NCBI GenBank assembly: GCA_046715235.1
Contig: JBKJZO010000164.1
Coordinates: forward strand, 1-26,564
Direction: 5' to 3'
DNA length: 26,564 nt
Source: JBKJZO01 sp046715235
Lineage (GTDB): Bacteria > Actinomycetota > Actinomycetes > BP-191
Shown here piece by piece: positions 8,934 through 17,664 of this stretch (position 1 is its first letter; every line of letters starts with the position of its first letter). The notes below the pieces were generated by a model. That model was not told where the DNA came from, did not search any database, and saw only the letters and a list, made by a program, of their open reading frames with translations. The position numbers and the translations under genes were made by a program.

Positions 8934-10475
8934 GTGCCAGCCGATCTCGTTCTGACCAGCGCTCCGCCGGCTGCCGCCGACGTGGTGTCGGTCGCCCGAG
9001 ACGACCGGCAGGTGCGGCTCGGCGACGAGGCACTCTCGGCAATCAGCGCATCCCGGGCGCACGTCGACGCAATGGCCGCATCCGGTGAGCCGGTGTACGG
9101 CGTCTCGACCGGCTTCGGGGCACTGGCGACGCGGTACATCCCGGCCGAGTCGCGAACGCAGTTGCAGCGGTCGTTGGTGCGCTCGCACGCCGCAGGAGCG
9201 GGGCCGGAAGTCGAGCGCGACGTCGTACGCGCATTGATGCTCCTGCGACTGCGGACGATGGCGAGCGGGCGCACCGGTGTACGGCCGGAAACGGCGCAGG
9301 CGTACGTCACCCTCCTCAACGCCGGCATCACTCCTGTGGTGCATGAGTGGGGATCGCTCGGTTGCTCCGGCGACCTTGCTCCACTGGCGCACTGCGCGCT
9401 GGTCGTGATGGGCGAGGGCGAGGCGCGCGACGCGGCCGGCACGCTGATGCCCGCCGCGGAAGCGCTCAGGCGGGCGGGCCTGTCGGCGGTTGAGCTGACG
9501 GCCAAAGAAGGGCTCGCCCTCATCAACGGCACAGACGGCATGCTCGGCATGTTGCTGCTGGCGCTGCACGATCTGCGGCGACTGGCGACGACGGCCGACC
9601 TGGCAGCGGCGATGAGTGTCGAGGCGTTGCTCGGGACCGACCGGACGTTCGCCGAGGACCTGCTGGCGCTGCGGCCGCATCCGGGGCAGGCCGCCGCCGC
9701 CGCGAACATGCGGCGGCTGCTGGCCGACTCCGCGATCATGGAAAGCCACCGGGGCCCGGACTGCGACATCGTGCAGGACGCCTACTCCCTGCGCTGCGCC
9801 CCGCAGGTCGCGGGCGCGGTGCGCGACACCATCGACCACGCAGCCACGGTTGCCGACCGGGAGCTGGCGAGCGCGATCGACAACCCGGTTGTGCTTCCTG
9901 ACGGCCGGGTCGAGTCGAACGGCAACTTCCACGGCGCGCCCGTCGGCTACGCGCTGGACTTCCTGGCCATTGCGGTAGCCGATCTCGCGTCGATCTCGGA
10001 ACGCCGGACCGACCGGTTGCTGGACGCGAAGCGCTCGAACGGCTTGCCGCCGTTCCTCGCCGACGACCCCGGCGTCGACTCCGGGCTGATGATCGCGCAG
10101 TACACCTCAGCCTCGTTGGTGAGCGATCTCAAGCGGCTCGCCGCCCCGGCGAGCGTCGACTCGATCCCGTCGTCGGCGATGCAGGAGGACCACGTGTCGA
10201 TGGGGTGGGCCGCGGGCCGAAAGCTCCTACGCGCCATCGACTGCCTCACCTACGTCGTCGCGATCGAGATCCTGTCGGCCGCTCGCGCACTCGACCTGCG
10301 AGCGCCGCTGACGCCTGCGCCCGCGACCGCGGCTGCCGTCACTGCGCTGCGCCGCGTGGTGCCTGCTGCCGGCCCTGACCGCTGGCTTTCGCCCGAGATC
10401 GAAGCTGCCGCGGCCGCCGTACGCGACGGGTCGCTGCTCGCCGCCGCCAGAGCAGTCACTGGAGATCTCGCGTAA
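8934..10475 (+). CDS. hutH: histidine ammonia-lyase
   Basis: A 513-residue cytoplasmic enzyme that deaminates L-histidine to trans-urocanate, the first step of histidine use. The electrophilic MIO cofactor forms from an internal tripeptide, here C144-S145-G146 in GSLGCSGDLAPLAH. Actinobacterial HutH often has Cys where most others have Ala. Other family blocks are YGVSTGFGALATR near residue 55, the KEGLALINGTDGMLG region near 190 and SSAMQEDHVSMG near 415. The length matches the family. GTG 8934 is chosen because the N-terminal strand before VSVARDD is conserved; a GGGAG overlaps the start codon, too close to act as a ribosome site, which suggests leaderless initiation. It heads the hut cluster, with hutU following after 28 bases. 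Confidence 0.96.
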   Translation: MPADLVLTSAPPAAADVVSVARDDRQVRLGDEALSAISASRAHVDAMAASGEPVYGVSTGFGALATRYIPAESRTQLQRSLVRSHAAGAGPEVERDVVRALMLLRLRTMASGRTGVRPETAQAYVTLLNAGITPVVHEWGSLGCSGDLAPLAHCALVVMGEGEARDAAGTLMPAAEALRRAGLSAVELTAKEGLALINGTDGMLGMLLLALHDLRRLATTADLAAAMSVEALLGTDRTFAEDLLALRPHPGQAAAAANMRRLLADSAIMESHRGPDCDIVQDAYSLRCAPQVAGAVRDTIDHAATVADRELASAIDNPVVLPDGRVESNGNFHGAPVGYALDFLAIAVADLASISERRTDRLLDAKRSNGLPPFLADDPGVDSGLMIAQYTSASLVSDLKRLAAPASVDSIPSSAMQEDHVSMGWAAGRKLLRAIDCLTYVVAIEILSAARALDLRAPLTPAPATAAAVTALRRVVPAAGPDRWLSPEIEAAAAAVRDGSLLAAARAVTGDLA

Positions 10476-10503
10476 GTCGCTCGCAGGGAGGTAGACCGTC
10501 GAC

Positions 10504-12155
<1,652 letters not shown>

Positions 12156-12159
<4 letters not shown>

Positions 12160-13373
12160 GCGCTGACGCATTCAGGGCGTTGTTCGACGGCCTCGCACCG
12201 ATAGGCACGAGATCTGCTGGCGGCTACGAGAGATCGGCGTGGACCGATGCCGACCTGCAATGCCGGTCCTGGTTCGCCGACGAGGCGCAGCGGCGCGGAT
12301 TGACTGTCGACACCGACCGCAACGGCAACCTGTGGGCCTGGTGGCTGCCGCATGGCGGCGCAGCCGAGCCGCGCGACGCGTTCGTCACCGGGTCGCACCT
12401 CGACTCGGTCACCGGAGGCGGTGCGTTCGACGGGCCGCTCGGAATCATCAGCGCGCTCGCTGCAATCGACGACCTGACAAGCCGCGGCGTGAGGCCACGA
12501 AAGCCGGTCGCCGTCGTCGCGTTCAGCGACGAGGAGGGGTCCCGGTTCGGCCGCGCATGTGTGGGCAGCAGCCTGCTCACCGGCCGGCTCGACCCGGCGC
12601 AGGCGCGCGCCTTGCGCGGCGCCGACGGCGTATCGCTCGCGGATGCGATGCGTCACGCCGGCCGGGATCCCGAAGCGCTCGGCCGCGACGACGAGAGCCT
12701 GCGTCGCATCGGGATGTTCGTCGAGTTGCACATTGAGCAGGGTCGCGCGCTTGTTGACGTCGATGCGCCAGTCGGGTTGGCGTCGTCGATCTGGCCGCAC
12801 GGTCGCTGGGAGGTGCGTATAGACGGCGAAGGCAACCACGCCGGCACGACCCGGCTGCGCGACCGGCACGACCCGATGGTCACGCTCGCGGCGATCGTGC
12901 TCGCAGCGCGGGAGCAGGCCGAACGCCATCAGTCATTGGCGACCATCGGCCGGGTGATCGTCGAGCCCAACACGTCGAACGCCGTACCCAGCAGCGTGTC
13001 CGCGTGGCTCGACGCACGAAGCGAGGACGATGAGTCACTGCAATCGCTCGTGGCCGCCGTACGCCAGGTGGCCACGGAGGAGGCCGTCCGGGAAGGCACG
13101 CCGATCGCGATCTCGAGTGTGTCGCTCACTGCCGGCGTCGAGTTCTCGCCCGACGTGCGCGACGACCTGCTGCGGATCCTGGGTAGCGTTCCGGTCATCG
13201 CGACCGGCGCTGGACATGACGCCGGCGTACTCGCGCCGCACGTCCCGACAGCGATGATCTTCGTCCGCAACCCGACGGGCGTCTCACACTCTCCGGCCGA
13301 GTTCGCCGAGGAGAGCGACTGCTTGGCCGGTGTCGCGGCGCTCGCCCGCACGATGGAGAGCTGGGTGGTGTGA
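12156..13373 (+). CDS. M20 family amidohydrolase (allantoate amidohydrolase/carbamoylase-like); candidate N-formylglutamate deformylase
   Basis: A 405-residue cytoplasmic metallopeptidase-fold amidohydrolase. Metal and catalytic residues of the two-metal M20 hydantoinase/carbamoylase group are seen: H81 in GSHLDSV, D92 in GGGAFDGPLG, E126-E127 in FSDEEGSRF, and the ELHIEQG histidine near 193. The dimerisation-domain EGNHAGTT segment and the late SHSPAEF histidine are also present. Sequence alone would name it allantoate amidohydrolase or N-carbamoyl-amino-acid hydrolase. Its place between hutU and hutF, with 4-base overlaps on both sides, suggests a job in histidine breakdown. N-formylglutamate produced by HutF still needs a deformylase, and no HutG is present, so that reaction is the best guess. 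The 3' end lies in a 16-bp tandem duplication. Confidence 0.88.
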
Positions 13374-13395
13374 GCATCTGGTGGTGTGAGCATCT
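13364..13395 (+). repeat. perfect 16-bp tandem duplication at the M20/hutF junction
   Basis: GGTGGTGTGAGCATCT occurs at 13364-13379 and again at once at 13380-13395. Copy 1 encodes the last codons and TGA of the M20 gene and the GTG start of hutF. Copy 2, read one frame over, encodes the Trp-Trp-Cys-Glu-His-Leu opening of HutF. Confidence 0.9.
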
Positions 13396-14707
13396 CTGGC
13401 CGGGCGAGGGCGACGTGCGCGACGGCGTACTCGTCGAGAGCGATGACGGCATCTTCACCAAAGTCGAAGCCGGTACGGCGACCGCTCCCGAAGGTGCGCA
13501 GCGGCTGTTCGGGCTGACGATCCCGGGGTTCGCCAACACGCATTCGCACGCGTTCCACCGGGCGCTGCGTGCGCGAACCCAAAGCGGCCGCGGGACCTTT
13601 TGGACCTGGCGCGAGCAGATGTATGCAGTGGCCGAGCGGCTCGAACCCGAGAGGTACTTCGCTCTCGCGCGCGCGACGTTCGGCGAGATGGTGCTGGCCG
13701 GCATCACCTCGGTCGGCGAGTTCCACTACCTGCACCACCAGCGGGACGGCGCGCGGTACGACGACGCGAACGAGATGGGACTTGCTCTTGTTTCGGCTGC
13801 TGCCGCGGCGGGCCTGCGCATCACCGTGCTCGACACCTGCTATCTCGAAAGTGCTCCCGGCCAGCCACTGCAGGGACCGCAGCGGCGATTCGGCGACACC
13901 ACCGCGCAACAGTGGGCCGCGCGCGTCGACGACCTTGCGCGCACGTGTGCAGACTCGCCCGGGGTCGTCGTCGGCGCTGCGGTGCACTCGGTGCGCGCCG
14001 TGCCGCCGCCGTCGATCAGCACGGTCGCGAAGTGGGCCCGGGGTGCTGACGCGCCGCTGCACGCCCACCTGTCCGAGCAGGTCGCGGAGAACGACGCGTG
14101 CCTCGCGGCGTACGGGACCACGCCGACGGGCGTCCTCGACGAGGAAGGCGCTCTCGGGCCAGGCACGACAGTTGTCCACGCGACGCACCTCACCGCGGGC
14201 GACGTGCGCGCACTCGGCAGCAGCGGCACCGGCGCGTGCTTCTGCCCGACGACCGAACGCGACCTCGCCGACGGGATCGGGCGCGCGGCCGACCAGTCCT
14301 TCGCCGGCTCGCCGTTGTCCCTCGGCACCGACAGTCACGCGGTCATCGACATGTTCGAGGAGGCCCGCGCACTCGAGCTCGACGAGCGGTTGCGCACCCA
14401 GGCGAGGGGGCATTTCCGCGCGGCCGCTCTGCTGGCGATGGCGACCCGCAACGGCCATCGCGCGCTCGGCTGGGCCGCCGGGCGCATTGAGGCGGGGCAA
14501 CGGGCCGACCTCGTCACGGTTCGGCTCACCTCGCCGCGTACCAGCGGTGCCGGCGCGACCGCGGAAACCGCCGTGTTCGCAGCGTCGGCCGCCGACATCG
14601 AGCAGGTCGTCGTCGACGGCACGGTCGTCGTACGCGAAGGGCAGCATGTGCGGATCCCCGATGTGGGAGCCGACCTTGATGCCGCGATCCGTGCGGTGCT
14701 GTCGTGA
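13370..14707 (+). CDS. hutF: formimidoylglutamate deiminase
   Basis: A 445-residue amidohydrolase-superfamily enzyme that converts N-formimidoyl-L-glutamate to N-formyl-L-glutamate and ammonia. The first metal pair is H58-S-H60 in GFANTHSHAFHRAL. Further ligands are in the LHAHLSEQ segment, in VVHATHLT and at the Asp of LGTDSHAVIDMFEEARALEL, all in superfamily order. FHYLHHQ is typical of HutF. GTG 13370 overlaps the M20 stop by 4 bases, and the start region is shaped by a 16-bp duplication: residues WWCEHLW, conserved in HutF, are encoded by the second copy. No ribosome site is apparent, so coupling to the upstream gene is likely. Its presence commits the pathway to the formylglutamate route instead of direct FIGLU hydrolysis. 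Confidence 0.95.
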   Translation: MSIWWCEHLWPGEGDVRDGVLVESDDGIFTKVEAGTATAPEGAQRLFGLTIPGFANTHSHAFHRALRARTQSGRGTFWTWREQMYAVAERLEPERYFALARATFGEMVLAGITSVGEFHYLHHQRDGARYDDANEMGLALVSAAAAAGLRITVLDTCYLESAPGQPLQGPQRRFGDTTAQQWAARVDDLARTCADSPGVVVGAAVHSVRAVPPPSISTVAKWARGADAPLHAHLSEQVAENDACLAAYGTTPTGVLDEEGALGPGTTVVHATHLTAGDVRALGSSGTGACFCPTTERDLADGIGRAADQSFAGSPLSLGTDSHAVIDMFEEARALELDERLRTQARGHFRAAALLAMATRNGHRALGWAAGRIEAGQRADLVTVRLTSPRTSGAGATAETAVFAASAADIEQVVVDGTVVVREGQHVRIPDVGADLDAAIRAVLS

Positions 14708-15921
14708 GTCTGCTCATCGACGACATTGGCCAGCTCGTCACCAATGCCGACCCCGCGGCCAACGGAGTGCGAGGTGCACTCGGCATCCGACTCGACGCAG
14801 CCATGGCCGTCGACGAAGGCCGGGTCGCGTGGGTGGGAGCGCGCGAAGCGGCACCGCCGTGCGACGAGCGCATCAGCGTCGAGGGGCGCACGGTGCTGCC
14901 GGGGTTCGTCGACAGTCACACCCACCTCGTGTTCGCCGGCGACCGCGTGGAGGAGTTCGCCGCGCGGATGGTCGGCCGCCCCTACGCTGCCGGCGGCATA
15001 GCGAGCACCGTCGCGGCCACCCGCGCGGCCAGCGACGCCGAGCTGCTGGCCAACGCGCGACGTCTTGCGACAGAAGCGGCGTACTCCGGTACGACGACAC
15101 TCGAGACCAAGAGCGGCTACGGCCTGACGGTGGCCGACGAGGCGCGCTCAGTCGCGGTTGCGAGGCGAGTTACTGACGAGACCACGTTCCTCGGGGCGCA
15201 CGTCGTGCCGGCGGAGTTCGCCGATCGGCGCGATCACTACGTCGAGCTCGTGTGCGGCCCGATGCTCACCGCGGCCGTCGACGCGGGCGCGCGGTGGATC
15301 GACGTGTTCTGCGACGAAGGCGCTTTCAATCCGGACGAGACGCGGGCGGTGCTCGCGGCCGGGAAGCAGGCTGGGCTCGTGCCCCGGCTGCACGGCAACC
15401 AGCTCGCGTACGGCGCCGGCGTTTCCATCGCGGTCGAGTCCGGTGCCGCGTCGGTCGACCACTGCACCTACTTGTCGGACGCCGATGTCGAGGGACTCGC
15501 GACCTCCGACACCGTCGCGACGTTGCTGCCAGCCGCGGAGTTCTCGACGCGGTCGACGTATCCCGACGCGCGACGGTTGCTCGATGCGGGCTGCACTGTC
15601 GCGATCGCGACCGACTGCAATCCCGGCAGCTCCTATACGACCAGCATGCCTTTGTGTATCGCGCTCGCCGTACGCGAGATGCACCTGTCGTGTGACGAGG
15701 CACTCTGGGCGGCGACCGCCGGGGGAGCGCGGGCCTTGCGCCGCGACGACATCGGTCATCTCGGCGTCGGCGCGCGCGCCGACTTCATCGAGCTCGACGC
15801 GCCGTCGTACGAATACCTCGCCTACCGGCCTGGGGTGCAGCTCGTCCGCCGCGTCTGGAAGGGCGGGCGGGCCTGGCCCTACGGCCTCGAGGAATTCCCC
15901 ACCGAGTCCATCCAGCTCTGA
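14704..15921 (+). CDS. hutI: imidazolonepropionase
   Basis: A 405-residue amidohydrolase-superfamily enzyme that opens the imidazolone ring to give N-formimidoyl-L-glutamate, the third pathway step. The HxH metal motif is H72-T-H74 in GFVDSHTHLVFAGDR; YSGTTTLETKSGYGL near residue 127 and FLGAHVVP near 161 are HutI hallmarks. RLHGNQLAYG carries a later metal histidine, and ATDCNPGS carries the Asp. Length matches the family (about 400). GTG 14704 overlaps the hutF stop by 4 bases. The gene order places the third-step enzyme last, so the block probably acts as one transcript. Confidence 0.97.
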   Translation: MSLLIDDIGQLVTNADPAANGVRGALGIRLDAAMAVDEGRVAWVGAREAAPPCDERISVEGRTVLPGFVDSHTHLVFAGDRVEEFAARMVGRPYAAGGIASTVAATRAASDAELLANARRLATEAAYSGTTTLETKSGYGLTVADEARSVAVARRVTDETTFLGAHVVPAEFADRRDHYVELVCGPMLTAAVDAGARWIDVFCDEGAFNPDETRAVLAAGKQAGLVPRLHGNQLAYGAGVSIAVESGAASVDHCTYLSDADVEGLATSDTVATLLPAAEFSTRSTYPDARRLLDAGCTVAIATDCNPGSSYTTSMPLCIALAVREMHLSCDEALWAATAGGARALRRDDIGHLGVGARADFIELDAPSYEYLAYRPGVQLVRRVWKGGRAWPYGLEEFPTESIQL

Positions 15922-15959
15922 CCCGCACGTGCCCACGACGGGCGCGCACTCGTGATTCG

Positions 15960-16448
15960 ATGATCGCTGTGCGCGTTTACCTCGGTTCCGATCACGCCGG
16001 CTTCGAGCTCAAAGCCACGCTCGTGGAGTGGCTTGCCGAGAGCGGTCACGAACCGATCGACTGCGGGCCGATCCACTACGACCCTGACGACGACTACCCG
16101 GCGTTCTGCATCACCGCGGCGCAGCGCACAGTGGCCGATGCCGGCAGCATGGGCGTGGTCCTTGGCGGGTCCGGTAACGGTGAGCAGATCGCCGCGAACA
16201 AGGTCACGGGCGCGCGTGCGACGTTGTGCTGGTCGCCCGAGATCGCCAAGCTCGCGCGCGAGCACAACAACGCCAACGTGTGCAGCATCCCGGCTCGATT
16301 CGTCTCCGCAGCCGAGGTCGTCGAGATCCTGCGAACGTTCATCGAGACGCCGTTCAGCGGCGACGCGAGGCACGTGCGGCGGCTGGCTCAGATCGTGGCC
16401 TACGAGTCCACCGGTGCCGTCGAGCTGCCAGCCGACCCATCGGGATGA
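15960..16448 (+). CDS. rpiB: ribose-5-phosphate isomerase B, mycobacterial type
   Basis: A 162-residue cytoplasmic isomerase that interconverts ribose 5-phosphate and ribulose 5-phosphate in the pentose phosphate pathway. VYLGSDHAGFELK opens the protein; DCGPIHYDPDDDYPAFC and GVVLGGSGNGEQIAANKV follow. The GGSGNGEQ loop, without the catalytic Cys of E. coli-type RpiB, is the feature of the mycobacterial type, which uses a Glu (in GNGEQ) as base. AREHNNANV is the conserved C-terminal substrate loop. ATG 15960 is taken; GTG 15969 would start at RVYLG, which many homologues do. Neither has a clear ribosome site. The gene lies 38 bases after hutI and overlaps the phosphatase gene by 4. Confidence 0.93.
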   Translation: MIAVRVYLGSDHAGFELKATLVEWLAESGHEPIDCGPIHYDPDDDYPAFCITAAQRTVADAGSMGVVLGGSGNGEQIAANKVTGARATLCWSPEIAKLAREHNNANVCSIPARFVSAAEVVEILRTFIETPFSGDARHVRRLAQIVAYESTGAVELPADPSG

Positions 16449-17530
16449 GGAGGGGTCGGTCGGCCGGGTGGCGCTTCAACTGGTTGAGCGCCAGGCGCCG
16501 CGACCGGTTGCGCCAAGGGTTGACGTTCCCATTTCTCGTCGCGGTGATCGTGTTCATCGCAATCGCAAGCCCCGAGATCGGTCCCGACTGGCTCCCCCCC
16601 AGCCTCGTGATCGTGCCGTTGCTCATGGGTGGCGTCCTGTTGGGGCAACGAGCGATGCGATGGCTCATAGCGCTCGCGGCAATAGCGCTGCTGTACGTCG
16701 GGCTGCGCGTCGGCTGGCGCGAGCTGCGGCCGGGTTTCCTGCCGGTTCTCCTCGTTGCTGCGCTGGTCACTGATGAGTTCGCCCGCCGGCGCGAGGAGCT
16801 CGGCGTACCGGCGATGCGCGGCGAGGGAATGCTGCTCGAGCTGCGTGAACGGCTTGCGCAGCAAGGCGAGTTGCCCGTCCTACCGGACGGCTGGCGGGCG
16901 GAGTTTGCGCTCGAGACAGCCGGTCACGCGGGCTTCTCCGGTGACTTCCTCGTCTCGTGCACCCGCGACGGCTCGCGCCGGCTCGAGCTCGCGCTCGTCG
17001 ATGTGTCGGGCAAGGGCTTCGACGTGGGCACGAGGTCGCTCATGCTGTCCGGAGCAATGGGCAGCCTGCTCGGAGCAGTGCCACCAGGAGAGTTCCTCGG
17101 CGCGGCGAACGACTACCTCCTCCGGCTCGACTGGGGCGAGGGGTTCGCGACCGCGGTGCACATAGCGGTAAACCTCCGGACCGGTGACTACCTCGTCGAG
17201 TCGGCAGGGCATCCCCCTGCCGCCCACTACGAGGCCGGGACGGGCAGGTGGGCGTTGTCGAGCGCCTCGGGAATGGCATTGGGCATGTTTGCCCGTGCGG
17301 ACTGGTCGTCCGAGCGCGGCCGGCTCCGCGAGGGCGACGCCTTGCTGCTGTACACGGATGGAGTAGTCGAGATCCCCGGGCGTGACTTGGGGCACGGCAT
17401 CGACCGTCTGCTTGGGGAGGCAAATGCCCTGGTTTTGACCGGCTTCGAGGGCGCTGCCGAGCGGCTGATCGATGCGGTCGGGACCGACAGCAAAGACGAC
17501 CGGGCTGTGGTCATGCTCTGGAGGTGCTGA
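16445..17530 (+). CDS. membrane-anchored PP2C-type (SpoIIE/RsbU-like) serine phosphatase
   Basis: A 361-residue protein. After a basic N-terminus there are probably four membrane helices (about 27-42, 51-67, 72-88 and 97-109), then a linker helix (ARRREELG) and a cytosolic SpoIIE-type PP2C domain from about 145 to the end. Metal-site motifs are present: GFSGDF, VDVSGKGFD, SAGHPP, LLLYTDGVVE and DSKDDRAVVML. This class usually dephosphorylates anti-sigma-factor antagonists (RsbV/SpoIIAA-like), but no STAS or RsbW-type kinase gene is nearby, so the substrate is unknown. No PAS, GAF or HAMP sensor domain is visible, so any sensing would use the membrane part. ATG 16445 overlaps the rpiB TGA (ATGA), which indicates coupling. 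Confidence 0.9.
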   Translation: MRRGRSAGWRFNWLSARRRDRLRQGLTFPFLVAVIVFIAIASPEIGPDWLPPSLVIVPLLMGGVLLGQRAMRWLIALAAIALLYVGLRVGWRELRPGFLPVLLVAALVTDEFARRREELGVPAMRGEGMLLELRERLAQQGELPVLPDGWRAEFALETAGHAGFSGDFLVSCTRDGSRRLELALVDVSGKGFDVGTRSLMLSGAMGSLLGAVPPGEFLGAANDYLLRLDWGEGFATAVHIAVNLRTGDYLVESAGHPPAAHYEAGTGRWALSSASGMALGMFARADWSSERGRLREGDALLLYTDGVVEIPGRDLGHGIDRLLGEANALVLTGFEGAAERLIDAVGTDSKDDRAVVMLWRC

Positions 17531-17542
17531 CGAGCGCGGTGC

Positions 17543-17564
17543 CCGCGTGAAAATTCCCACGCGG
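17543..17564. terminator. hairpin after the phosphatase gene
   Basis: CCGCGTG (17543-17549) and CACGCGG (17558-17564) form a perfect 7-bp GC-rich stem with an 8-base loop. It starts 12 bases after the phosphatase stop and precedes the gltB promoter. There is no U-run, as is common for actinobacterial terminators; it could also be an operator. Confidence 0.35.
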
Positions 17565-17583
17565 CCGCACGGTCCCCAACCGT

Positions 17584-17589
17584 TATGAT
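17584..17589 (+). promoter_or_regulatory. candidate -10 box of gltBD
   Basis: TATGAT at 17584-17589 is a near-consensus -10 hexamer in an otherwise GC-rich gap, about 75 bases before the gltB ATG. No convincing -35 is seen 16-18 bases upstream, where the hairpin 17543-17564 lies. An activator or an alternative sigma factor may be needed. Confidence 0.4.
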
Positions 17590-17664
17590 GGAGAACTGCG
17601 CACGGGCCACAGTCGTCCCGACCGCCGGCTCTGGATGCAAGATCCTCTGCTCACGGGATGATGA

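Noticed and set aside
12929..14647. 572-codon minus-strand open frame across the M20 gene and hutF
   Set aside because: Antisense shadow over two well-supported enzymes, with no ribosome site or domain.
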